Shown here: positions 45,911 to 57,333 of the stretch, one piece after another
Numbering within the stretch: the stretch's first letter is position 1
Layout: each line of letters opens with the position of its first letter
Assembly (NCBI GenBank): GCA_947561395.2
Contig: OX387190.1
Location: 27,956,858 to 28,020,857 of the forward strand
Direction of reading: 5' to 3'
DNA: 64,000 nucleotides
From: Buxus sempervirens
Lineage: Eukaryota; Streptophyta; Magnoliopsida; Buxales; Buxaceae
Made by a program: the position numbers and the translations under genes
Notes under the pieces: generated by a model
Databases searched by the model: none
What the model saw: the letters and a program-made list of their open reading frames with translations, nothing else
What the model was told of the DNA's origin: nothing

Positions 45911-48384
45911 ATACCAATCCGATCAAGGATTTATAGACCCTCAACAAACACATCTAATTCCAGTGCAAGTGAAAGTCACAAGTGATCCTCAAGCATAGCC
46001 AAATCATAGCTCCAATGTGCGAGTCACAAGTAACCTACCACATGACCAATATAAAGCTCATGAAAGTCGATGTCTCATTAAAGCATGCGGATGGCAACCT
46101 GAAAAATAAAACAAAACCATTTACCGATAGCAACCTCGATTAAGGCCAGGCCACACCTGCAGTGGTCAAGGATTACTGCCTACGTCGCCCGCACCTGCTA
46201 GTACGACGGACCACATACTGGGGAGTTCCGAACAAAAATAACTTACCAGCCAATTACCTTTCACTTCCTAGCTAAGCTATGGATCCATACTAAGCATTGC
46301 CCACTAGACACAACTCACAATCAAAACCTTGAATAACTCAATAACACATCAATTAATAATGTAATTGTGAAACCCATACGATAGGGGAAAACCAAACCAG
46401 GGAATGGGCATACTTTCAATAACACCTACCAAATACAGAACCTTATTTATATAACAAATCCACCAATGCGGAACCAATAAATCAGGGACTTGCCTTGTCA
46501 CGACTGTGACCCAAAAACCAACACAAGATGTACCAAGTCATATGTCCAAACACTAGGTCATTTAATAAGAAAAGTACGAGAGTATACACAAATTCTAAAT
46601 AAAAAGTTTAGATTTGAGTCGTGGTAGTGTGAGCATACCTAATTTATCTTCCTCACTCAATATTTAGGTTATTCTTTATTTCTTACAAAGTTTACTCCCA
46701 ATCCTACACTTTAGTTTATCTTAAAATCCTTACTTTAAATCCTTATTTACCAACTAATACCCTAAATCTCTAAAACCTGTGGGTTATGTTGTTGATTCTT
46801 TCCAGAAGTTGATTTAGTTTTATTATAACTTGTTAGACTAGGTTTTATACCTAGACTCCTAATGAAAGTGGTCTGAGTGCTTATGGTTTACCTTAACTAG
46901 TCTACTTTGATTCTTATTACATTCATTGTTCCAAATAGTTATCCTTTTACCTGAATTTAATTCCGTCACTTCCTATATCTCAAATTACCCTATTTACAGG
47001 TATTACAATATTAAAATTCCAAGAAAAATCATTAGAAATTGAATTTGGGCACAAATCCCAAGTTTAGAAATTTCTGACAGTCAGTCGTTCGATGGGTCAC
47101 TCGGGCGACTGCTCTTGCGGTTAGGTTTCAGGTTATGTTATTTTTCAAAGACCTATCGCCTGAGGAAACGCTCGAGCGGTGTATCGAGCGCTCCAGCTAT
47201 AACTTGTTTTTCTTCAACTTACGGAAATTTTAGAACTTTCTATGTATACTATTTACTTGTTTTAATTCTAAACATCTAATTTCCATCCTAAACTAGTTCT
47301 CGGACAACCCTAAACTAATCCTATCATCTTTCCACTTATCTTTGAGTTTCTTTATAAGTTTAACTCATCATGATCAACCTTTTCTTGATTTTCAAAGGAA
47401 AGATAAATCACCAAAACAACATTTTATAAATAATAACTTTTCCCATGAAACCCGACTTCAAAACAATACGATTAATCATCCAAATCACGAGAAAACATGC
47501 AGTTCCCCCAGTTTTAAGTGTTTGCTACTTGCCTTTTTGATGAACCCAAAATTTTTTGAAACTTCTTCTATGCTCACTTTTGGAGTCCGACCGCACCCCT
47601 CTAGACGTCTCCAATTTAGATCTCCACCGTTCAGTTTGAATTCGTCCATGAGTAGAACAAAACCCTAAAATTGCAGCCCATTCTAATGGCTGGATGTTCC
47701 TAGCTCGCCGTTCGAAGTTGGCTGGTCGGCCATATCTGCAACTTCTCTTCTTTCTAATTTCTCCTTTCTTTTCTCTCCTCTCCTTCTATTTTTGGCTTTT
47801 CTCACTTATGCACGAATTTCCCTCTCATTCTAACTTGTTTTCAAAACCTAAACACTCTTTAAACCTCTCTTTTATAGCCTCCCTAATAGTCCAACTCTAA
47901 TTAGGTTTAGCTTATTCTAATATACTTGGTGTATTCCCTCTTCTACCCTTCTCCTTAATTTAACTCATTTAGCTTTTTTTTAAAGGATATCCTTATTAAT
48001 TTTCGTGCTTAATCTTATTTCTAATTTTAAATTGATCTTAACTTTTATTATTCACTCAAATTACCTATATTTTGGACCCTAATTAGTATAATTACCAATA
48101 TGCCCTTTTTTCTACCCCTTTAAGCCTTAATTTCATTATTTTTACATCCAACTAAGCTAAGATTTTGTCTAGTTGAATTTGTTGATTAAATATCTTATTA
48201 TCTTATTTTCGTTCATGAATTTAACAAATTAAAATAACCAAGTTACCCTTCCTCTTTAAATTCCTATTTTAACCTTTATATCTCTCTTTAATTCTCCTAT
48301 CATTATCTTTCTTAATATTTCCTCCATTATTTATCATTTAATTATTTATTTTATTCTTAGGAAAATCCAGGGTTTTACAATAGC

Positions 48385-48803
48385 AATTCATAAAATTTTT
48401 CAACACCCACATTAGGACAACTATCTACATCCTCAGATGGACATTCTCTTTGTCCTTCAATATGTTTAAATCCATAGGCATCACGTAACATTGTCTCCAT
48501 TTCATCACTGGTATCATTTTCATTAGCTTCATCATCTATCATGTTATTTGTTGCAAGAGTGCGATTATCTATTTCTTCCCCATGAAAAACCCATATGTTG
48601 TAATTTTGATCAAATCCATTCAATATCATATGAATGAATGATGTGTCCCTGTCCTGATAGAAAACATTGTTGCACTTTGGACATGGACACCTTATCTTCT
48701 CATTCAACGTGACTCCACGAGCAAATTCTAGCTCAATAAATCCTTGTACTCCTTCTCTGTAATCTACACTAAGCCTTGATTTTTGAATCCAACTTTTGTC
48801 CAT
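48385..48803 (-). pseudogene. TNP2-like transposase, N-terminal part
   Basis: Starts MDKSWIQKSRLSVDYREGVQ and continues FIELEFARG, then CPCPKCNN. This is the transposase-associated domain at the N-terminus of plant CACTA TNP2 proteins, including its zinc-binding CPC..C motif. The frame is open from the ATG at 48803 to the LTR insertion at 48379, ending at ...VEKFYELL. The continuation lies at 41350 and below, after the 7-kb insertion. Confidence 0.9.
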
Positions 48804-49014
48804 GATATTATATATTGATAAGAGATTACCTGTTTATTACAAAAGATGTGTTTCAATTAGATTTTCAAATGGATTATGCTTGGTTTTTATTAGCTCCATT
48901 GCAATATTAAACGTTGAATCCAAAATGTGAAAACCAGAATTTTTTAACAACAAACATGCAAGTTTTATAGTCACAATACATGGGTATCTCAGAATATAGG
49001 GATCGAGGACTAAC

Positions 49015-49256
49015 CTTGGCCTCAACCTTGTGATTTCAAACTCAATCTCTTGAGCTTTAGTATCCAAGAAATACTCGATGATCTCAGCAAGCGTATCTGG
49101 TAAAACACGAGTGTGGAAACAGAAGAACAATCAAACACAAGAGAATAACTCCCTTTTTTTCTTATAAAAAAATACTATAGATATACCTTTTACAACTAGT
49201 TCTGCCCATTCAGCATCAGAGAACCATCCAACAAGCAAATTTTTATTAGTTCCAAC
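49015..49256 (-). pseudogene. Two in-phase exons of an unidentified plant gene
   Basis: Exon 49256-49187 (after GACAG, ending AAAAG/GTATAT) encodes VGTNKNLLVGWFSDAEWAEL and VVK. Exon 49096-49015 (after TTACCAG, ending CCAAG/GTTAGT) encodes DTLAEIIEYFLDTKAQEIEF and EITRLRPR. The phase is continuous across the junction and neither has a stop, so they look like genuine conserved exons; the acidic, helical sequence resembles a plastid- or mitochondria-type conserved protein, but I cannot name it. It lies 210 bp upstream of TNP2 on the same strand, so it is either captured CACTA 5' DNA or the gene into which the element inserted. Confidence 0.5.
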
Positions 49257-50703
49257 CTGTCAATTAGTGGACATAACCATCCACCAACATGTCTGTCAAG
49301 TGTCAACCTACTTTGCTAATCCTTACAATTTCCATGTCAATCACAATTTTTCATATCACAACCTGGTTTTTCTATTAACAGAGAGATAATTACAAACATT
49401 CAATGATGGCTATATGGAGACTAAACCTACTCACTAATCCAAAAGAGTGAAAATAACAACAAGAGAGTAGTTACAATTTCGAGAAGTTAAGTCACATGCC
49501 TCATGAAATTAAGATAATCCAAGCTGATTTTGAAATGGAATTAGTTAGTTGGGATTTACCTGATATGGAAATGGAATTTTCTGGTTCCTATTGCCCAACT
49601 ATTATTAGAATTATAATAGAAATGCCTACTTTCTTTTGTGGGTGACTTTACCTTCTCAGACCCATTAGTCCATCCTTTTGGGTTTGGTAGAGGTTGGTGT
49701 TTGCTGGTATCAAGCCATCAAATTTTCATAGCATGGCTTTTAAACGTGATATTTAATCTAAATCCCATTTGGTCTGGTGATATAAGTCTATCGACACAGT
49801 AAGAACAGGCTAGAACATGTTGACATCTTCATGGAATGTCTACTGTGATATAATAGTCAATTATAAGCTTGATTTCAACTTTCAAACACTATCATAGACA
49901 AGTAGATTTCATTACTTTCAACTTTCAAACACTGGAATGTCTACTAGCTTTAATCATTCCACATTTCCATTACTTATATTAATGCTTGATTTCACCCTTT
50001 TCAACTTCAAGATTAATTCCACTATCATAGACAAGTAGATCAAATTTAAGTCCTCAGAAAGAGTGTATAACATGTTGAATCAATTTTCACCGCAGAGTAT
50101 AGGCTTTGCCTGGATGAAACAATTATTAGTGCCTTTGAATGGTTTCAAAATATAAAGTAAAATGGTAGGATGAAAAAGACATGCTGTGTTCATGAAACTA
50201 AAAATAATCAAGATTCCTGTGAGATTACGATTAGCAGCACCATGTTCTTGACAGTTACCAGAAGCAATTTGGAAGCATCTTTCTGGAAAAACTTTCATCT
50301 TACTTCTCAGATGACCCGGGTAATAGTTTGGAAATCTGTAATCATGAGGATGCTTTGATAAGTTAATACACTTGCAATCCTAATCATGGAATCGAAACAA
50401 TTATTCACCATAAGATGATGAACTAGAAATTAATATCAAACTTGATAGAATAGAAAAACAACTAGGAAAGAAACTAGAAACCAACCTAGTTATAAAATCT
50501 GAATTAGATGACCTTATTAATAAGATTGATAATTGGAAACCATTTGGAGAAGACTAGCATAAGCTGCCTAAGAAGAAGGAACCATGGAACGCTTTTCGAG
50601 TTAAGCCCGTACAATCTCAAAACCATAGGAAGAGACAGAGCCAGTAGTTGGATATTAGAAACCATAGATTTAATAGAAAGACAATTAAATATTATCAGGA
50701 ATA
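49257..50703. other. Unassigned; weak coding-like stretch at its right end
   Basis: No recognised gene. The last 350 bases contain a lysine- and isoleucine-rich plus-strand stretch with coiled-coil character, broken by stops, that seems to resume right of the LTR insertion at 53076. I do not assign a family. The CACTA right terminus was looked for here and not found. Confidence 0.4.
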
Positions 50704-50708
50704 AAATA

Positions 50709-53075
50709 TGTGCGCACCTAAATCTGGCCTAGATCGCACATGGGGCGCACGTTGGTTCGTGCGTGTCTCGGGACATTCGGAGTCGCCACTGCTTGAGAGG
50801 TGCAGGCAGACACGGTGTTTGCCCTATCCGGGTCTAAGTCTGGTCTGTGGCTTTTCAGAGTTCTAGCTAAGTCCTCAGTTACGTCCGGGGAAGTCCTAAG
50901 ACACCCCGGCCCGCCCCGTCGGTTTGACGGGTCCCTCGGGTCTCCCTGGTTTTTTGAGTCAATCTCACCCTTCCTAGACCAGCATGCTATTTATTGGGTC
51001 TGGCGGGGCCCTCTGAAGGTGTGGGTCCCTTTTATTTTAATTTTATCTTTTTATTTAGTGAAGTGGGTTGGATCCGGGTCCCGTTGGAAGACCCGCGGGT
51101 TGCCATGATTGGGCCTGGGGCCTAGTTGGGTTATTGGGTAACCCATTTGGTTATTTTATTTATTTACAACTTTTTTTGGGCTTAATGGACTTGGAATGGG
51201 CCCATGAACCAAAGTCAAGTGGCCTTCTGTTTATTAAAAACGGGCCCGATTTGGGCCGGTCAAAAGTGGACTACTCAAGTGAGCCCAAGGTGCCTTGGTG
51301 GGCCCATCTAGGCCCATGGACCATTATTGGGCTGAAAATAGCCCAAAATACCAGTTTGGGTCGAGTTAAACTGACTTGGGTCGGGACAAACCCAACCGGG
51401 CCAAAAATTAGGTCTTTTAAGTTATATTTACACTGGCCCGTATTTTCTATACGATCCACCCTTGCCGGTGAACAAAATCCGGTTTGGCTCACCTGTGAAG
51501 CAAACACGGTCCTGACTGGACCACTCTGAGTTTACGGGCGCAGCTTATTCTGCACTTTTGCTGCCGATTCTGCTTGGGATCTGTCCAGCGGCTTTCTCAG
51601 GTGTTCCAGCAACGTCCTTTGAGGTTTTCATCTTCTGCTGTAGCCATACATTTGCTTCACTTGCTCCAAACACCCTTCTTTTAATGTGTTTGATAATGGG
51701 TTCAAAGTCCTCATTCTTCTTCTCTTGCTTCCATCATTTTCCAGCACATCATGTGACACTTAGCAGGGAAGAAGTAGGGGAATTGGGTAGGGATACATTG
51801 GATTGTTCAAAGAGGGTAAATTCCTTTCAAAATTACATATCATTTTTAGGGAATTTAATCATTTTGTTAGCACATCTCTTGCTTTTTATGGACTTATTCT
51901 CCTTCTTTTCCTTGTAGGGATGCATGAGACATCCCTTAACCATGCAAAACTTCAATGAACAGATTAGTATAATATAAAGAAACTAAGAAATGAAAGAAAG
52001 ATTTGTATTGACATAAAATGAAATACTAAAAGAGCTTTTTACCGTACAAATACCTTCTTGATTTGTTGTGGTTCTCCAGATAATTTGGCAGCGCTTCCGC
52101 GTCCTAGTGAACTTTCAAATGAGGTTTTGGCAGGGGTTCAATGGATTATTTATACTTGCAGGGTGAAATGAGAAGGCTTGGCAGCATTTCAGGGGTATTT
52201 TGGTGTTTGGGATTGGGGTGGCAGCACTTGGACAGGGGTTGGCCGTGGTTAGCAGGAGAGGGAGAGGGTGGAGGCCTATGGAGATGGCTTATTGAAATGA
52301 GGGGGGTGGCCTCTCTATTTATAGGCAAAAAGGGGCGTGCTCGTATTTGAAGTACGGGCGTGCCTTGCCTGTAATTCAAATACGGGCGAAAAACGCACAT
52401 TTGTAAATCTCGCAGAATCGGCCGTACGGGACGCGTGTCCCACCGTACAGTGACGCATGTTTTCTTCCAGAAGCTTGCCCGTATTTGAAATACGGGCATG
52501 CCCTGCCCGTAATTGAAATACGGTCCAGCATGTTTTTAAAATGTCTGGATTTCAAACCGTTATTCAATTCAGTTTTTTGCAAGATTTTCATTTGATTTTT
52601 TCGATTATTTTATTAAAAAGAGAGATTCTCTTTATTAAAATATTAATAAACACATTTATTTTACTTATTTTATTGGTTTATTCCATTTTTTGCTGCCTTT
52701 TTGCCACATGGGCAGTTTTTCTGAAACTTCAACCGCTCATTACTTCTTCGTCCGGTGTCCGATTTCAGCAAACTTAGTGTCGTTGGAACCGGCTCGAAAC
52801 CACCTATCCAATGGGATCAAGTTTGGCAGCTGAATTAGGGTCAAACAAAAAGTCAACTTTTTGCTCCCCAAAAGTTTGACCAGCTCATATCTTTTTCATC
52901 TGGATTCCGATTCCAGCAAATTCAGTTGCGTTGGAACCGTGTCGAAATGATCTTTTCAATAAGATGAAGTTTGATGGCCAAATTTACTTGAATCAAAAAG
53001 TCAATTTTTTGATCCCTTGAGGGTTTGACTTTTCTTTTTTCTTTATTTCAGGGGTGCAAAAATCAGGTGTCTACA
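50709..53075 (-). mobile_element. Solo LTR, Tat-like, 2.4 kb
   Basis: Minus-strand start TGTAGACACCTGATTTTTGC at 53075; end GGTGCGCACA at 50709. Both flanks carry the perfect 5-bp duplication AAATA (50704-50708, 53076-53080). The U5 side contains AGTGGCGACTCCGAATG (minus sense, near 50780-50795), shared with the LTRs at 54336 and 58434. A TATA (CCTATAAATAG) lies at 52325-52315, preceded by a palindrome array. GGGCCC-rich sequence at 51100-51400 opens long spurious frames. No coding internal region, hence a solo LTR from recombination. Confidence 0.88.
52313..52525 (-). promoter_or_regulatory. LTR promoter: TATA box and palindrome array
   Basis: Reading minus-sense, four 21-bp palindromes related to GCCCGTATTTGAAATACGGGC lie at 52505-52525, 52477-52497 (perfect), 52367-52387 and 52339-52359, immediately before the TATA box. 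Within each pair the spacing is exactly 28 bp. A fifth, larger inverted repeat (GCCGTACGGGACGC and GTCCCACCGTAC) lies between the pairs. The position suggests binding sites for a dimeric regulator; that is inference. Confidence 0.7.
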
Positions 53076-53787
53076 AAATAGATAAACTAGAAAGCATAGA
53101 AAAGACTATTAAGTGATAGCAAGAATAGAATCTAAGCTCAAATGGGAGCAGCCATTTGAGTTTTGAAGTGTCATCCTATGGTATTTATGCTAATTAAATT
53201 ATTGGAGTACAGCATTCCAAAATCACATGATTTGGTACTTCACTGGTTTTTTGTCCTCCACATGCCACATTGTTAAACCAAGCACGTAACACCCCGGATC
53301 CGACTTACGTAGAAAAACCATAACTCATCTCCAGAGGTTAATTAGTATGTAACACAGGATCGCAATATCAAAGTGAAGGAACAACAAGAAATGACAATAA
53401 CTAAAAATTCAAAGTACGCTAAAATAACCCCAAATTGAAATAAACTCACATGACCAAGCAACTACTGCAGTATCGGCCTCTCCAAGATGCAGCTGAAAAC
53501 AAAACAAAACAAACGGAATGAGATACAAATATCCCAGTGAGCAGCACATGCATGCACAAAACCATTTTACTTCAGTTCTAAAAACATGACACGGTGCAAC
53601 ACATATACGATGACGATAACACGTCTAATCCGAGTAATCCAATAGAATCCCAATAATCCATGTGATATAAAATGCGAAAATCCATATGTAAATCGAGCAA
53701 TAACGTCAGTATCAAATCGTGCATATAGCCGTAAAGTCACGTATAACTCAAATATAAAACAAATCTAGTACCAATCTTATATCAAAC

Positions 53788-53935
53788 TTGATGAGGGAAC
53801 CACGCCAGGTCTATGTACCTTATCCCAATACCATATTCGATGAGGGGGCCACACGGGCCTGTGTTACCTCATCCCAACACAACACTCGATGAGGGAGCCA
53901 CACGGGGCCTATGTTACCTCATCCCAACACAATTC
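53788..53935 (-). repeat. Three-unit minirepeat in LTR
   Basis: Three units of about 45-55 bp share CGATGAGGG(A/G)(A/G)CCACAC followed by (C/T)TATGT or TGTGTTACCTCATCCC. It lies about 500 bp from the LTR 3' end, the equivalent place to the GTGTACTCGG array of the related LTR at 41997. Confidence 0.8.
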
Positions 53936-54476
53936 ATCACAGGTCACTCTGGACCAGAACAATACTCATGACATCACAGTAAAATTTTCCACCCCAAATA
54001 CACTGATAGTAAAACCATTTTACTCACACCAAGATAGTTTTACAATTACGATTCAGCACTTTAAAATCAAGCAAACCCAGATTAAACAATTTCAAAATCG
54101 GAAAACAAATGTAAACAATAAAGGAACTAATTTATTAACTCCTATTGTTAGGAACAGTTAAATAACCTACCAACAGTCCTTCAATTATCACTTTGGGAAC
54201 TCATAAGACTACCAATAAATTTAACTTAATGTTCTCTGGGTATTTTGAGCAGATAGAATAATTCTAATATCTTAATCTAGTCTTGGGCTAAGAGGTTGAA
54301 GCCTCAAAGTATCAAAATTTGGCTTGATTTGGTCATGTAAGCACCTCATTTTTGCGCTCCCAAAAAGCCAAAAATGCAAAACCCTGCTGAAAAGTCAAAC
54401 CCTGAGGGGTGGAAAGTTGACCTTTTAATCAGATAAGATTTGGTCACCTTGCTTTATCTCAATGGATAGAGAATCC

Positions 54477-54813
54477 CGACACGGTTCCAAAGCAACTGGG
54501 TTTGCAGGAATCGGAGTCCGGATAAGGATTTTGCGGGCGGTCAAACTTGAGGGAGAGCCGAGAGTTGACTTTTCCTCGAATTCCGTGCCAAATACCTTGA
54601 TCTATACCATTGGATAAAGAATCTCGACACGGTTCCAACGCAACTGGGTTTGCAGGAATCGGAGTCCAGATAAAGGTTCTAAGGGCAGTCAAACCTAAGA
54701 GAAGGCCAAAAGTCAACTTTTCCTCGAACACCGTGCCAAGTGTTTGGCCCCATGTCATTAAATAGAGGGCTCCGATACGAGTTCAACACAATTGAGTTGG
54801 CTCAAATCGGAGT
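54477..54813 (+). repeat. Tandem GGTTCCAACGCAACTG module shared by two LTRs
   Basis: Copies at 54477-54520, 54624-54668 and (diverged) 54773-54813 read CACGGTTCCAA(A/C)GCAACTG then TTTGCAGGAATCGGAGTCC. Inverted copies occur in the other Tat-like LTR at 52755-52800 and 52901-52948, at the same distance from its 5' end. Each is followed by an AAAGTC(A/G)ACTTTT-type word. Confidence 0.75.
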
Positions 54814-55032
54814 TCAGGCGAGTGAGATATGAGCTGTCAAAGTTCCCGAGCTGCAAAACCGGAAACTGCACACGTGGCGCAGTAACTGCACACGTGGCAG
54901 CCAACGCAGCAAAATATCTCAGGGACTAAATCTTAAATATCAAAAATTCATACGGGCGATCCGTAGATATCCAAAAGTGTCAAATCGGTCGAATCGGTCA
55001 AGTCGAAGGGCAATTTTGTAATTTTCCAAATT

Positions 55033-55297
55033 GTATCCGGTCATATAGGCCGGATACACTGCCTATCCTTCATATCCGAATTTGAAGGCCAGATACATGA
55101 AGATATCCACGCGAGATTCGCACCACTTGGCCGACAAATTCGCGGCGGCATTAAATTTTGAAATGATTAAATCATGTATCCGGCCTGAGTTGTCGGATAC
55201 AAAGGGAAGCCAGTGTATCTGGCCTTCAAGGCCGAATAAGGAGGGGACTTAGTGTATCCGGCCTGAGTTGCCGGATAAATTAAGTTGTCTATAAAAG
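55033..55297 (+). promoter_or_regulatory. LTR promoter: TATA box and palindrome array
   Basis: Five 24-25 bp inverted repeats of the form GTATCCGGCC-n-GGCCGGATAC at 55033-55057, 55073-55096, 55176-55200, 55215-55238 and 55254-55277, with centre spacing close to 39-40 bp except for one gap of 103. The last ends 13 bp before TATAAAAG (55290-55297). Confidence 0.7.
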
Positions 55298-57333
55298 CCA
55301 AAATAGCAGCTCATTCCGAGGTTGGCTTTTGTTTCATCTTTTCTCCTGCTCTCTTCTCTCACCTGCTCACCCCAAATCCCACCCTTTCCAACCCCATTTG
55401 CCTTCCATCACCCCCCTTATACCATCCCAACCACCCTTCTCCTCCTCCTCTCTACTCCTACTGAAGCAAGAAGGCCTTGAGTTGCTGTTGGTGGGTGCAA
55501 GGGAGTGCTCCAGCTCCATCCACGCTCAAAGGAGGTTGAAGCTCACCTCAGAAGTCGGTTGTGCATAGCAGGTAAGGTTCCTCTTTACTTCATGTTATAC
55601 ATATATTAAAATGGATTTTTTCTAAAGAGTTCAAAGAGCTTGATCTCCCACTGCTGCATGGCTATATTATTGTTCCTTCGCATACATTTTCTTTCATGGT
55701 TGGGTAGTATAGTGGTCTCCAAGGGCAAGTGAGCCCTCAGGTGTGGTTTTCGGTTAGTATAAGAGGATTGGTTGTCCCACTCCAAGCCACCAAGTGCGCT
55801 GTTGGGGACTTCGGTTAGTCACAGAAGGGAGTATGTTCCCTCATGCTAGGCATGTCTATTGTATCCCTACATAAGCCCCCCTTCCCTCACCTTTCTGTAT
55901 ATTTTCGTGGGTGTATGGAGTTTTGGGTTTAAGTGTCGCTAGGAGGCGGACAAGGTGCATGTGAGATCATGGTTCAGTCCTTGGCTTCCCTCTCTTGCCT
56001 TAGTTTTTTTCTCTTGCTGGTTCCTTTACCTCTTACATGCTATGTTTTTTTTCTGATTAATCGATAATGAATGCTAGACTCCTTTGGTTACACCTGTGTG
56101 CTCATGCATGGCAAATTGTCTCCTTGTATGTATAAATGTCATGGTCAATCATGGAAGCATGCCCCAAACCAGGGAACCCACGGGACCCGTCATCCGACGG
56201 GGTGGACTGGGGTGTCTACGGACTTCCCCAGACCGCAACCGAGAACCAAACTTAGAATCTCAAGCCGCAGACCAAAAAGCCCTAAAGAGACAAGATTAGG
56301 CACCCAGGTGTCCACCTGCACCCCATCAAGCGGTGGCGACTCCGAATTTACCCCGTACCGCGTTTCCCACGCGCGCACAGGTCAGACACACCTTTCGGCA
56401 GATTTTAGTGGGCGCGCTGACCTCTGGCGCTTGGCGCGAGGTCGGCCCCAACTCGGCGTATACCCAAACAGTGTCTCGCGCGGACTAAAATACTTGGCGC
56501 AAGATCAGAGAGAACTCGGAGAAACCAAAAGTCTATCTCGCGCTGAGCTGCCGCTGAGGTAGATAGGTCGGCGGCAACTCGGCGAACCCAACTCACGATT
56601 TTTCAACTCTTTGTTAAATCTAGAACTCCATGACTGACCATGTTTTTGCCCTCTGTAACAACTTTTCTATGTTTCTACCATCCCCAATACACGTTTAAAC
56701 ATGTTTCAAATTTAATCTAAACAAACTTTATATCACGACTCTAAACTCACCCTAAAATCCACGCTCGAAGACTATGTTATTCAGAAACATGCTTCACGGC
56801 TAAACTATTAGATCAAACCAAAACACCGGATTAAAACGATACTACTCACCTGTTACATGCTCAAATCCCTGCAACCGAAACTCCCTTAACAGCAAGTTAA
56901 CCGATCAATCTCCACCCAGTTCTTCTTCTGTTCGCAAGAGATTTCTGAACACGCTGTTCGGCAGGAACCACATGTCTGCTTCTCTCCAAAACCCTAGAAC
57001 TCTAGCCGCAAACTCCTTCCACTCAAGTTATGCGAAACCTACGAATCTCAATACATTAAGTATTTATACTTACCCTATATACTTTGCCGCTTGACAAATT
57101 TTAAAACCCCTAATTCAGTGCACGCTTGCCCACCGAATTTTTCCTACATACACAGCTTTCTAGCCCTTGATTCACTGACTTAACTTTCCACCTTAATTTA
57201 CCCCGCTTCCACGCCTAATGTTTCGAATCCCCAATATACCCCTGCTTTATAGATCTCTGAAAATTTCACCCATACAGACTTATTAATTCCAATAAACAAT
57301 AATCACGTAGGAAATTTTGGGGTTTTACAAGCA

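Larger units (their letters stand above)
41351..48379 (-). mobile_element. Solo-LTR-like element (family T, minus) inside TNP2
   Basis: Ends are TGTAATGCTCCGG at 41351 and CCAGGGTTTTACA at 48379, inverted relative to the family-T LTR at 41997. Flanks are GTAGC (41346-41350) and ATAGC (48380-48384), a 5-bp target duplication with one mismatch. Subtracting the second LTR nested within it leaves about 3.1 kb with no gag or pol, so it is read as one long LTR. It lies precisely between TNP2 codons for FYELL and LHDGEQEL. GCGCTC/CGAGCG-rich words at 47080-47205 are characteristic of its interior. Confidence 0.75.
34002..48803 (-). mobile_element. CACTA (En/Spm) DNA transposon, decayed and nested
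   Basis: The left terminus reads CACTACTAAAAATTTGAC at 34002, with ATA before it as the likely 3-bp target copy. Minus-strand TNP2-like and TNP1-like genes run from 48803 to 36646, and exons of two unrelated genes lie between TNP1 and the terminus. The opposite terminus (TTTTTAGTAGTG) was not found between 48803 and 53000, so the 5' end is lost or too diverged. Removing the LTR insertion at 41351-48379 leaves about 7.8 kb, plausible for an autonomous CACTA element plus captured DNA. Confidence 0.8.
54336..56379 (+). mobile_element. Nested solo LTR, Tat-like, 2.0 kb
   Basis: Starts TGTAAGCACCTCATTTTTGC and ends ACGCGCGCACA, with perfect target duplication GGTCA (54331-54335 and 56380-56384). 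It carries GGTGGCGACTCCGAATTT 45 bases before the 3' end, as in the LTR at 50709, and shares with it a tandem module near the 5' end (54477-54813). TATA box TATAAAAG at 55290-55297, palindromes upstream. No coding sequence: frames at 55329-55568 and 56071-56562 are chance. It lies inside the family-T LTR and is younger than it. Confidence 0.88.
53285..57328 (-). mobile_element. Family-T solo LTR, minus, interrupted by a Tat-like LTR
   Basis: The left end CGTAACACCCCGGATCCGAC is the reverse complement of the 3' end of the LTR at 45870-45910; the right end is TTGGGGTTTTAC. AAGCA flanks both sides (53280-53284 and 57329-57333). The first base is C rather than T and the last A seems lost, so termini are slightly eroded. 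Minus the 2,049 bp of nested LTR plus duplication, it is about 2.0 kb. It contains a three-unit minirepeat at 53788-53935 and CTCGGCG-type repeats at 56420-56590. Confidence 0.65.

Noticed and set aside
48837..49014. Continuation of the open frame beyond the second exon at 49015
   Set aside because: A consensus donor (CCAAG/GTTAGT) ends the conserved part; the rest reads like intron.
51068..51529. 153-codon plus-strand frame with start
   Set aside because: Inside the GGGCCC-rich part of a solo LTR; biased composition, no domain.
52146..52591. Overlapping minus-strand frames rich in Arg and Pro
   Set aside because: They read through the palindrome array and leader of an LTR.
56071..56562. 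163-codon plus-strand frame
   Set aside because: Spans the 3' end of one LTR and the flanking LTR; crosses a target-site duplication, so it is not a gene.
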